Shown one piece after another: positions 43,006-53,250 of a DNA stretch of 64,000 nucleotides. Position numbers and translations under genes: made by a program. The stretch is from Ophioderma brevispina. Its lineage: Eukaryota; Echinodermata; Ophiuroidea; Amphilepidida; Ophiodermatidae. Every line of letters begins with the position of its first letter. Position 1 is the stretch's first letter. The notes beneath the pieces are model-generated. The model had not been told where the DNA came from. It worked only from the letters and a program-made list of their open reading frames with translations, and did no database searches. The DNA lies in contig JAMKCH010044055.1 in the NCBI GenBank assembly GCA_023653785.1, forward strand, positions 1 to 64,000, given 5' to 3'.

Positions 43006-44560
43006 AACTTGAAGACTGAATGCCTGTTCTTAAAGCCTATCTAATTAGATGATTTAGAATTCTACGTACCTTTGAGTCTGTATAAATGCTCATAAAATAG
43101 GTAATAAACCAGAGTAAGGGGAGCACCATTGAAATCCAAAGGGTATGAAAGTGCGCAATCTGTCCCCGCCATTTGTTTTCAGAAAAGCAACTTGACCGTA
43201 CATGAAATTAACATTAAGGATTGACCTTTGACTTCATTAAAATCGGAACCGACTTCCAACTTTTCAAAAGAACGAGACAAATTTCAAACTTAACTTGAAC
43301 TTATTACAATTTCATCTTTGAACTTGAATGTGATCTAAAACAAAAACTTTGCTGCTGAAGGCGGCGAAAAAAGAAAGGTGGAAAAACGCGCGACCTAAAC
43401 TTCATGCCCCGGACATCTAATGGTGCGTCCTTCACAACTGTTTGAAAATTTGAAACAATGGGTGGGTTTAGAAGCCATGCTTGAGGTGTGTGCTCGTACT
43501 TGGAATGTGGTATTCTTTTGTTCATGTATCAATCAGACAAAAGAATTCCATATTTCGCGTACGCGGACACACAACGCGAATGGCATCTTAACTTCTCTAA
43601 AAATCGTACATGACGTATGCGTGTCAGAGAATCTTGGTACGGACGCGATAGAATGGCCGAATCATGCTCCCACATTATCTTGGAAAGCGATAGAGCCATT
43701 AATTCCGTGTATGGTTCAGAAACTATCATATTAAAGGAAAAAATGTGAATTTGTGGTTAATTATGTACCGCCAATTGTTTCATGCCACAATAATGTATGC
43801 ACTTGTTTCGTTGAAATATACCTGCTATCTGGTATGAATCTATTCTTTTTATAATAAATGTGTATAATAAAAAAATCAATTTGAAAAACACGTGTTCATC
43901 TTGTTTCATTTTTCTAAATTGACACATTAGGGTACCACTGCTTTTTTTTTCCTGGTAAGAGGTACCCTATTAATTAAAGAGAGATTTTTAGAATACCTTT
44001 TAGGACAACTTCTAATTTATCTGTTTAAAAAAAAATGCCTTTTTGCGGTTTAAAACTTAAAATTGTTGGGATGGGGGGGGGGGTCAAGGTCATTCAATCA
44101 AGATGAAAGCTTGAAAGTTAAAGCGAGTGATCCTCCTTTAAATGGTCGTTGGTGTTTCAGTCAGAAGTTTCGTGTTATTTTGGAGGGTTGCACAATGTTA
44201 TGCCATTGAAGAACTCTTAATGACTAACATTAACATCCATGTGAAGAACTTGGCGATCTCTTGCGGGTCAAGGACTTGATAGAGTTATTCACAGAGCTTA
44301 TCGAGTTGACTAATAGGCGTTAAAATAGATCGCGAGGGAAGGGGTATGCATATTGGCATTTGGTAGGCTTGATAAAATAGGTACCCTTCAGGCATTCCTG
44401 CCTTACTGCCCCCCTTTCCTCCTGCAAATTAATTAATTTGTCGTTTTAAACCACATTTGGAAGGTTTTGTGTTCTAATTAAAAGATAGATAAAGATAGGT
44501 CACCACGAATGGAAAAAAAATAAACACATGAACAGAAAATATTTAATGCAATGAGAGTTA
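43006..44560. other. intergenic; one unassigned open frame
   Basis: The 104-codon plus-strand frame at 43420-43734 starts ATGGTGCGTCC and is followed by AATAAA-like motifs (about 43850-43870). Its sequence (LFENLKQWVGLEAMLEVCAR) matches no family I know, and the opposite strand is open too. A G-run is at 44072-44081. I do not call a gene. Confidence 0.3.
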
Positions 44561-44839
44561 ATAATAAGTTTATTTATTCACTTTAATATACAAAAATGTC
44601 TGTAATGTACATTAGTTTGTTCTCTGCTATACAAATCAACATAAAAGTCAGAGTTGGAGAAGTGCTGGATCGAGGAGCACCGTTTCTAGCTGTAGTTTCC
44701 GTAACTGACCCATCTGACATCACGGAAAAAAGCATGTTTATTCTATTAAGGTTTCCAAATTCATAAGTGTGTCAGAAAAAAGTGTGTCAGATGGGTTAGG
44801 TTATGGAAACTCCCGTTTCTAGAATATGACCAAAGAAGC

Positions 44840-45110
44840 TTTTTAGACGAGAGGAAAGATGAACATGAGAAAGAGAGGGGGAGAGGAGATAGAAACAGAC
44901 AGACAGAGATAGAGATGAGGGAGAGGTAGACCGGTAGCAATAAAGGAGATATCAAATTGATGCCATTAAAATATGGAGAGAGCCACATATGAACAGAGAC
45001 TGGGGGATGCTTAGAGACGGGATGCTTAGAGACGGAGACACAAGGAGATGGGGAGATTGAGAGAGGGGGCAGAGGGGAAGAGGGAGGGGAGAGGAGAGAC
45101 AATAAGCCCA
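44840..45110. repeat. purine-rich low-complexity tract
   Basis: GA/GGA-rich on plus (AGAGAGGGGGAGAGGAGA type) with an internal duplication GGGATGCTTAGAGACGG. The 134-codon minus-strand frame rich in Ser/Pro/Leu is its by-product. Confidence 0.75.
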
Positions 45111-45370
45111 CAAGTTTAGTCAAGAAATTATAACCTTTAATCTGTTCCCCAACCAAATTGATCACCCGATAAAACCTCCCTACCCTTTCCCTGCCTACCC
45201 TTCCCCTGTGAAGTAGGTCTTCCCTTAGAAGTTAGTCATAACCGTTCCCCAAATAGCACAATAATACCGTCTCCGACATGGAGTGCCACTGGCTGTCAAT
45301 CAAAATGCTAAACCTTCCTTTTTCATTACCGTCCCAAAATAACTGATCTTCCTGAAGTGCCATTTTGCTT

Positions 45371-45603
45371 ATGATTAGTAGGTCTTGCCTATGTTACTCA
45401 TAAGCCTTCCACGAATAGCACAAACAGCTGTGAAGACTCATATCATACACACTGCAGTGCCAAGTTAATTGAATTTAAAAGGCAAAACCTCATTATGAGA
45501 TAACATCTTTCTTTTTTTAATTGGTCTACATTAATATACATGTTGATAGAATTGGGCGATTCATGACTTTCGTCTTAATCCCTGTTTGGCATGTTCTCTT
45601 CCC
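45371..45603 (+). repeat. 233-bp direct repeat, copy 1
   Basis: ATGATTAGTAGGTCTTGCCT to GGCATGTTCTCTTCCC recurs, identical as far as I can read, at 45752-45984. The copies are separated by 148 bp ending in about 22 A residues. Confidence 0.9.
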
Positions 45604-45751
45604 TATTAGTGTGGGTTGGTGTGTATTCCCGTAGGATTTTCATGCTAAAATTGATTTTATTGCTGTTTGGGTTTCAGTAGGGCCTAAACTGTCAGAAAAT
45701 GATGGGGTGCAAATTTTCGGACTGATGAAAAAAAAAAAAAAAAAAAATATG
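45604..45751 (+). other. 148-bp segment ending in poly(A) between two identical repeats
   Basis: TATTAGTGTGGGTTGG to GGACTGATG followed by an A-tract. It could be a poly(A)-tailed insertion flanked by very long direct repeats, or the end of an unmerged contig. It has no coding potential. Confidence 0.5.
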
Positions 45752-45984
45752 ATTAGTAGGTCTTGCCTATGTTACTCATAAGCCTTCCACGAATAGCACA
45801 AACAGCTGTGAAGACTCATATCATACACACTGCAGTGCCAAGTTAATTGAATTTAAAAGGCAAAACCTCATTATGAGATAACATCTTTCTTTTTTTAATT
45901 GGTCTACATTAATATACATGTTGATAGAATTGGGCGATTCATGACTTTCGTCTTAATCCCTGTTTGGCATGTTCTCTTCCCCAT
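45752..45984 (+). repeat. 233-bp direct repeat, copy 2
   Basis: Second copy of 45371-45603, immediately after the poly(A) tract. It continues into unique sequence CATTCAAGCAGACAC. Confidence 0.9.
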
Positions 45985-46202
45985 TCAAGCAGACACAATC
46001 ATATAATTTCCTTTATATATTTTGTTTTTTCTTTTGAAATCTTTATTTTTTAAACTTAAAAACAGCTGCATTTATTTAGCTGTTATTTGAGCTTTTTTCT
46101 TCTTACTATTCCCCAACACTCTCCGCAATTAGCTGAAGAATAGGCACACTTGTTACCAACAAGTATACTTTATCATGGTTACCTTTTGCTACCATACATT
46201 TT

Positions 46203-46707
46203 CTCTTATTTGTGAGTTCAATAATTCATAACAGAGTGCATTGTGGGTAAAACCATGGTGGTGACATTGGAACCCATAAAAATGGGAATGAACTTTGATA
46301 TGATGTTCCAGCGATTCAATTTTGTTTTCATTTATAACACTGACACTTCCCAGGTACATTCAAATGATCCTAATTTGTAATATAAAAGTTCGGCAAGAGT
46401 TCCATATGTACCCCCTTCGAAGTTCTAATGTACCAAATTATTTTTGTACTTTGGCCTTAGGGTTGGGTATCTGTTAGTGTTAGGCCATATATAAAAAGAA
46501 TTTGTTTTCCTGTAGATTTTAAAGAGGGGTACATATGAAACTCTTTCTCTAAGTTCTCTCTGCGGCAACACTCAGAACCAACAATCGGAAAAGTAAAACA
46601 AGTCTTTTACAAGTCTTTGAAAAATGTGAACCCCAGGCATCATAATAGCCTGGCTGATTTTTACCCACAATGCATTCTGTTCTGAACTATCAGAGCTCAC
46701 TTATTAG
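46203..46707. mobile_element. ~500-bp foldback element
   Basis: The left end reads CTCTTATTTGTGAGTTCAAT, then TCATAACAGAGTGCATTGTG, then GGTAAAA. The complement of the right end reads TCTAATAAGTGAGCTCTGAT, then TTCAGAACAGAATGCATTGT, then GGGTAAAA. A nested inner pair (AAGAGTTCCATATGTACCCC near 46395 against GGGGTACATATGAAACTCTT near 46535) makes it palindromic at two scales. Non-coding. Confidence 0.7.
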
Positions 46708-47148
46708 ATAAGTCCTGGTCAAAGTCCACTAAAGCAAGTAAGAGGTCTGGAAATGCTAATAATCAAATACAAGTACCACTCAAATAGGGGAAAAACGATA
46801 GTATCTCAAACTAGCATACACCATTGAGACATTTCATACTCTGATACAATCTGTATCACACACACACACATATGTAATTGTTTTATCCACAGAAAAGCCT
46901 GTAACTGACATGCATGCTGAATTACTTTTATGTACAGTGGCATAATAACATCTTGGATTTTTCTGAACAAGCGAGGGAAAACAATAAAATCAAAATGGAA
47001 AATTAACAGAAAACAGATTTTCTATGCCAGTAAGAATATGATCACATTAACTTGCATGCAAAGACATGTCATTTTTCAACCACTGACAACCACACTCTTA
47101 TTCTATAGCTAATTGACTCATCTAGATTACCTCTACCTGGCAGAGACT

Positions 47149-47530
47149 TATTCCGTACGCAACTTGTGTTCCAGGACCACATCTTTTCGACTCGTCTCAT
47201 GGTGGCGCTATTCATGATAACGTTTGCGCTTTATTCCGTTAACGTATTTATTCAAGTATTACAAAAGAATGACCTTCTGCTGGCTCGGATTGCATGGCAT
47301 GTGTGATGGGTCTATAAGCGCTCGTCTTATGATCCAAAGGTCCGGTTCGAATCCTTCTCCAGCCACAAAATTTAATTTATTATGCTTATATTTTTAGAGT
47401 GAGGTACAGTGAGCAATTGCAATAAAAACACATAAAGAATCAGTGATTGAAATAGAAAATAGTGAAAGGCTGCCCTATGAGACGAGTCGAAAAGATGTGG
47501 TCCTGGAACGCGCGTTGCGGACGGAGTAAA
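47149..47530. mobile_element. TIR element with ~50-bp arms carrying a tRNA-like core
   Basis: The left arm from 47149 reads TTATTCCGTACGCAACTTGT, then GTTCCAGGACCACATCTTTT, then CGACTCGTCTCAT. The complement of the right arm reads TTTACTCCGTCCGCAACGCG, then CGTTCCAGGACCACATCTTT, then TCGACTCGTCTCAT. About 28 bp in the middle of the arms match perfectly, so the copy is fairly young. The interior holds the tRNA-derived segment at 47282-47365. No transposase. Confidence 0.75.
47282..47365 (+). pseudogene. tRNA-like segment (tRNA-derived, SINE head or pseudogene)
   Basis: It ends in an intact B-box-like GGTTCGAATCC and an acceptor-like CCAGCCA. The 5' GGCTCGG pairs with the 3' TCCAGCC except at one position. 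The region between (CGCTCGTCTTATGATCCAAAGG) resembles an anticodon arm, but the stem does not pair well and the T stem is poor. It is not a functional tRNA; a tRNA-derived repeat nested in or captured by the TIR element is likely. Confidence 0.45.
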
Positions 47531-47636
47531 TCCTTTGCCCTCTAATTGTACAGATCTCTGAAGTATGATAACCATTGCACAAATTCCATATCTGCAAGTA
47601 GTCATAATTATAATAACCCCACCTATTATACAACCT

Positions 47637-47805
47637 GTCTGATTGGCTTGTTGCAGGACAAAGCATGAGATAGCCCTTTAAGTAACCAATCAAAACAGGC
47701 TTCTCTATCTCTGCAGTATAAACCAAACCACCGTTCTTACAGTATCTCTGATTTGCTTATTACACGATATTACCCTCCAAGTAACCAATCATAATGCTTA
47801 GATGC
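47637..47805 (+). repeat. two-copy degenerate tandem repeat (~112 bp)
   Basis: TCTGATTGGCTTGTTGCAGG ... AAGTAACCAATCAAAAC and TCTGATTTGCTTATTACACG ... AAGTAACCAATCATAAT are two diverged units. Confidence 0.45.
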
Positions 47806-48612
47806 TGAACTTAAATAGACAAGAAGTGATCTGGGTTAACTATTAAGTTTGTAACTCTATTTTTATATTTCTTATTAATAGTTACTTCACTGTTTACTAG
47901 ATTTTGTCTGGCTAGAAATAGAAATGACATCATTGTCTATGTAGCTATTTCACAGGTGTCTCACAAGCTGTGCTCACGAGTATAGCTGCCACTCGGGTGA
48001 CAGCTATGCCATCACTTCAGACTGCCAGTTGGGACTATGTATTGTGAATATCAAAGTAAACCAAATTTACAGAATTGTAAAAATAAACATTTGTGTAACT
48101 CTAGCACACGAATTGGCAAAGACTATGATTTGGATTGCCTCAAAGTTCTGACATTTGTTTACGCAATTAATCTAAAGACACTGATAAAATGACAATGTTC
48201 ATAAATTATCAAAGTATCATTTTGAAGCTAACTTTCGTTTTTCTTCTGTCAAAAGTGTAATCTGCAGTATACATTAAAATTTGGTAATGAACTTGAAATG
48301 TCAACTCTTTGGGACCTGAAGATGATTTTTGTCACTCAAACATAATTTTTATGCATTTTTCTGACCATATTCAGAATCAGCAAGCAAAATGCATTCCAAT
48401 GAGTCGAAACAAGCCTAGTCTTAAGTGGTTATTGAGATTTGGGAAGCCATCTCAAAAACCATTGATATTACCTTTACAGAATCTACCAGGGCTTACTGCT
48501 GTAGTGATTATGTATAAACTGCATATAGGCCAGTCAAAATAGAATGAATGCTGCCTTAACCCAACACAATTGCAACAGAATCAATTCCAACAGAATTGTA
48601 TTGAGAATACCT

Positions 48613-49193
48613 TTAAAGGAAATATGTCATACATCACGAAATCCCGAAAAATAATACAATTTGATGTAAAATTAACAAAATAGAGGCATTTTAATTTTTG
48701 CTTTTTTGACATACGAAGAAAACGGGCGGATTTTTCGCCACAGCTTCATTGATCAAAAGCACCCAATTTTGCTCTCCTTGTGACGTCAAAGTGATGACCA
48801 AAACATCGTGTTGACTCAAATTGTTATTGCTGACACTGTAATATTGATGGATTAATGAAAGTAATAATAAAATTAGAAAAATAAGTTACAGAATGACATA
48901 TTTTGTTTCATTTTGTTGTGTTTTAATTATTATTAAGTGGCAACACTGCGATATGATGGTCACAACGACGTAAATTATGGATGGTCATCAATTTGACGTC
49001 ACCATTTGCCTGCGATGTGGATTTGTCGGAATCGTTTTCGAGTAAGCTATTGGGCGGAAAATAAAAGGGCAAAATACTCAACAAATGTGGACAATTTTCA
49101 ACTTATTTTGATTTATATGTAATCTACGTTACTTAAGCTTTCCATCCATACCAAATTTTCCAAATATTCAGAATCATGACATATTTCCTTTAA
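48613..49193. mobile_element. TTAA-flanked TIR element, ~573 bp
   Basis: TTAA (48613-48616) then AGGAAATATGTCAT at the left; ATGACATATTTCCT then TTAA (49190-49193) at the right. A perfect 14-bp TIR with TTAA target duplication is the mark of piggyBac-type insertions. The interior has TGACGTCA-like motifs (48779, 48996) but no open frame of transposase size, so it is non-autonomous. Confidence 0.65.
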
Positions 49194-49933
49194 AAACAAC
49201 ATATCAAAAGTCTACTAAAATCAAAGGAGTGGAACATATATTTTTTAAGGGGGTAAGGTTTATACAGCGGTCAAAATATTAAAAGTATCAAAATGCATCA
49301 AAAAGTATGCCAACGTGTTCGTTACATTTCCAGGATTAAAAAAAGGTATAGTTTGCCATATCTGCAGGTTGTAGTTCAATAGTTATGAGTCAAAATAGGT
49401 TCAAGGCCACAATGGGGGTAAATTTTCAGATATATCCGTTCGTTATAAAAATGGTGTCAAATTGTTCGTCTAATGGTACAGAACCCGAAAATATACTGGT
49501 TGTACCATCTATAATATTTGTTGCATAATTGGAATGCAAAATGTGACTGGGGGCTACAGGGTCTATGGGAGGTCACTAGTCATAGCTCTGTAATTCTTAT
49601 ATAGAAAGTTCAAACAAAGAATCTATTTAAATTTACTTATCTAATGGGACAAAATTAACAGTTTACAACCAGTCCGATCAAAATCGGACCATTCTATGAA
49701 TTTTACCCCAGGATGACCTTGAACTGTTATGAGCCTATTGTACTAAAACTACAACACGTAGATAGGGCAAACTATACCTTTTTTTAAACCTTAGGAGTAG
49801 CCCAATAAATTGGTACATCATTTAAATCAATTCGAACAATTCTAATTTTTTTACCCCTGTACAAACGTTGCCCCCTTATTTCTACATGTTTCACTAGGTT
49901 GATTTTGGTAGACTTTTAATATATTATTTTTGG
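49194..49933. mobile_element. ~740-bp long foldback element
   Basis: The outer arms of 80-90 bp (left CATATCAAAAGTCTACTAAA, AGGAGTGGAACATATA, TAAGGGGGTAAGGTTTATAC; complement of right ATATTAAAAGTCTACCAAAA, TAGTGAAACATGTAGA, AATAAGGGGGCAACGTTTGT) continue into inner arms. These are AAAAAAAGGTATAGTTTGCC, GTTGTAGTT, GTTATGAG and GGTTCAAGG, present in the same order on both sides. The centre is near 49560. It starts right where the TTAA element at 48613-49193 ends. Non-coding. Confidence 0.75.
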
Positions 49934-51854
49934 ACTATTTCAGAGTATATTAACACCAAAATTGTCTGTTGCAATTTGTGTGGGGTCAAATCATACAATT
50001 ATTGGACTAATAGTTCCTGGCTCATGCCTAGGCTCAAACACCTGTTAAACTGTGGTGATCATTCAATTGATTGTGGTTCAGAACCCTGATTTACTAGGAA
50101 ATGGGGAAGGGAGGGTCAGGGGAAGGATGATGATGTCACACTATACCAGTAGAACATTCAACAAAGTGCATTCACACTGACCGCATAATGCCAACGCCTG
50201 CACAGAAGCCTTATCTACAAAATTTGCTTCATTCATATCAGCTGAAAACTTTGCAAGAAAATTTCGGCAGGCATAGTCACCGAACAAGGCTTAAGAACAA
50301 GGCTTAAGTACAACAGCTGCTGCTTATTAAACATTTAAGAGCTGAGAGTGATGTGGTTTTTAATCAGCGACTCCTCATCAAATGAAATTTGAAAATATGA
50401 AATTTCTTCAATTTGCTCTCAAATGATAGTCTAGGTTATTGGAAGAACAGAGATATATTTAACACATAAAATAACATACCCCAAAACAGATAGGGACATT
50501 GATATGAGGATAAAGACAACTAGGTAATTTGTAGGCCAACCTTTAAGTTTTCCATAACTTTAATCAACAAATGTGTATATTACATGAATATTATATTACA
50601 TGAATATTTTTGACTCGTACTCACTGATATTAAAACCACAAAGGTTATAGACCGGTCAAACAGTGTGCATAGCATGAGAAACATGCATATGGAGTGCGTG
50701 TTCTTGTGTTAAACGCCATTTTCGTCGAATTCGTCGTCTGCTGAATTTAACGTCGCCGGCGACGTTAAATTATAAAATCGTTCTGTTTACCCATAAGGAA
50801 GCTGATTTGGTCTTAATCATTTCGGGTGGGGGCTTTTGTATATAAAAGCTTTACAACCATGCAAAAATATCGATTTTGAAAAATCTTGAGGGCGCACTAT
50901 TTTTCAAATGTGCCAGTGTCTCTTTAACGCGACTGTGTTATCTGAAGAACCAACCAATTCATTTTAATACAGATTTATGCATACTATAAAACACCTTAAA
51001 GGGGCAAAGAAATGGTAGCTAGAGCAGGTCTTCATTTCAATCTTAGAAATACAGAGTGACACTAATACATGTCGGTACAATGAGGTAAAAAACAAGACTA
51101 TTGTTTTCAATTTGGTTGTGTGGGTAGACATGTATTATTTTCTAAAGGTTCAGCAATTAAAAACACTGCCAACTCCACTTTACATACTTTGTTCCGATGT
51201 TCAAAAATACCGGTCAAATTTTTTTCGGAACGCCACACACAACAGCTACACCATTTACAATATTCATAATTGTACATGAAAGCAAATAAGTTTGAAAACA
51301 AACATTCCTGTTTTCATTCAGACTATAAACAATTAATATTCACACTCACAACACCATCAGAGTGAACTTATTTTATAATATTTTATGTACTAAAGTGCAT
51401 CACTACTATATATCATATTTGTATGAATAACTTGTAACATTGCAAATGTCTATAAATAATTTAAAATTCCAATTTGATTACCTTACAAAAATAGTTTTAT
51501 TCATATATTATACATTTTTGTTTTATTTTACACTCGATAATCTGTTAAATTGTCAGCACTTTCCACATTAAATATGGCTTCCGTAACCATGGAAACCAAC
51601 TTTTGGCATCAGGTTTGAATGGAGCTGCTGTCCAACTTGATGTTTCATTTCTGGTATTAAACAATTGTTTGTTTTGGCCATTACGGAGTAAAAAATATTA
51701 GGAATTGTTAGATTTTTAAACCGAGAGGTTTGTATGGGTTTGATAGACTATCACAGCATGGGCGAAGGCTGGTGTTTCATGATATTGAGGGTTTACAGCA
51801 AGAAAAAGGCCCCATCTGCAATAGCTTCCATTTGTCATATGTGTTCTTATTAAA
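49934..51854. other. intergenic, no gene recognised
   Basis: Apart from the palindrome at 50744-50771 and a short direct repeat AACAAGGCTTAAG at about 50284-50308, I see no structure. Open frames are short. Confidence 0.4.
50744..50771. repeat. perfect 28-bp GC-centred palindrome
   Basis: AATTTAACGTCGCC joined to GGCGACGTTAAATT equals its own complement over 28 bases, with no loop. It contains two ACGTCG/CGACGT CRE-like cores. Nearby TCGTCGAATTCGTCGTC is related. Exceptional in this AT-rich DNA. Confidence 0.9.
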
Positions 51855-52115
51855 GGTCCATGGCCATCGCTAATAGCTCGTCCCCATAAGTGGTCAAAAT
51901 TTGGTATCAGAAGAAAGCTAATTTTCTTCATTAACCTGTGAATTTTCAAGGGCTAAAAGATGTTTGGTTTGGAATTATAGCAAAATAAGCCCATTTTTGG
52001 GTCTATACCAATATTAATTTTATGGACTTAACAAAATCACGTTTTATCCCTCACAATCAAAATGGATTGAAATATCAGAGCGAAACGTTACAGAATGGGG
52101 TTGTGGGTGTGAAGT
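51855..52115 (+). repeat. dispersed repeat family C, copy 1
   Basis: Matches the reverse complement of about 62585-62880. Shared landmarks in order are AAAGGTCCATGG, CGCTAATAGC, GTCCCC, AAGTGGTCAAAA, TTTGGTATC, GAAGAAAGCTA, GCTTGGTTTGGAA (or GTTTGG here), TTACAAAATCACGTTT, AAAACAGATTGAAAT (or AAATGG here) and GAAAC-TTACAGA. The unit is diverged, with no coding frame conserved. Confidence 0.6.
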
Positions 52116-52970
52116 CCCATTTTGGTCAAAATGAAAACTTCATAACCTCAAATCGGGTCATTCGCCTTAAGTGTTATCCTGCCAATCTAACACCAATGGC
52201 GCTATTGCATATGGCGCCTTTTTGTCCTAAACCATCAAATATGGGGAGTGGACAACAATCCCACAATGTTTACCTGTGAGTTGTAATTCTTGTGGTTCAA
52301 AACATTTTTTTCCTTCAAAGAATCAAGGTGTGTCAAATTCTGGCAAACAAAGAACAATTTCTTTAGGCCAAACAGCCTTTTCATTTCAATTGATTCCTCC
52401 ATAAAGCAATCTATCTTTCTGATTATACCATTGTAATTTTTGTAAAATAACATTAGCAATGATACAATCAGGTAAAGTATACCATTGTATAACCCTGAAT
52501 AAATGTTACACATGACACGCTTCCTCCTATTTCCTCTTCCCTTTAGTTTTCTCAAAGTATATGGCTAATTTTCTGAAAACTTGATACTGTAAAACGTTCC
52601 CTATTTCATTCTTTTTATGGCGACTTGAGTAGTACAAAAGACAGATAAAAAAAAACACCTATAGAAAAAAATATCCGTATTGTATGTGGTACATAATGAT
52701 GTCGGGGGGGGGGATGCTGGTCTTCAAATGTCAATGTAACAAAATTCATGAAATAAGGGTACATCTTACATAGACTTCGAATTGTTTATTGCCACATGGG
52801 AGTATTTTGACACCCCCTGAAAGCAATCTGATTTGAGTGAATTTAACACAATCAATTTTGCTTTTCACAAAGGCTATAAAATGGGGACCACTTTAAAATA
52901 ACAGGCTTTAAAGTATGAACAACAAATTTCATATATTTATGTAAAAAAGGTAAGTAAATTAAAGGGGACA
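52116..52970. other. intergenic, no gene recognised
   Basis: Contains a G-run at 52704-52713 and AT-rich sequence. The 106-codon minus frame at 52235-52555 shows no family motif. Confidence 0.4.
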
Positions 52971-52974
52971 GACC

Positions 52975-53250
52975 TGTGTACACAGAAACGGAGTGCCCAT
53001 CTCTCTTTTTTCGAAGATATTGGGCCCGACTCCTCCATATAGTGTTGCTGTAGTGGGATCACCACACTCATCTACAGCGAGTCCTGTTACCTTCCCAGCA
53101 ATTGAATAATGCACTGTACCCATTTAATACCCCATGGGTAGAGAGAGATTGAGGTAAAGCGCTTACTCAAGGACGAAACACATTGACCCCAGCGGGGCTC
53201 GAACCCACAAACTTTTGGCGTGTGGCGACGCTGTACCTGACACATGTGTC
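52975..53250 (-). mobile_element. tRNA-derived SINE
   Basis: On the minus strand a tRNA-like head with B box (GTTTGTGGGTTCGAGCCCCG) is followed by CTGGGGTCAATGTGTTTCGT, then CCTTGAGTAAGCGCTTTACC. This cast of 'GTCCTTGAGCAAG-CACTTTACC' is common in animal tRNA-SINEs. A tail then carries CCCATGGGGTATTAAATGGG, GCTGGGAAGGTAAC and GGTGATCCCACTACAGCAAC. The A box region is weaker (GTCAGGTACAGCGTCGCC). A SINE is non-autonomous and moved by a LINE. No clear target duplication was identified. Confidence 0.75.

Noticed and set aside
43420..43734. 104-codon plus-strand frame with downstream AATAAA
   Set aside because: No recognisable family; the opposite strand is open over the same stretch; kept only as a remark in the intergenic entry.
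44761..45165. 134-codon minus-strand Ser/Pro/Leu-rich frame
   Set aside because: Translation of a purine-rich low-complexity tract; composition is fully explained by GA repeats.
47282..47365. Functional tRNA gene
   Set aside because: T stem does not pair and the anticodon stem is poor; only the B box and the acceptor ends look tRNA-like.
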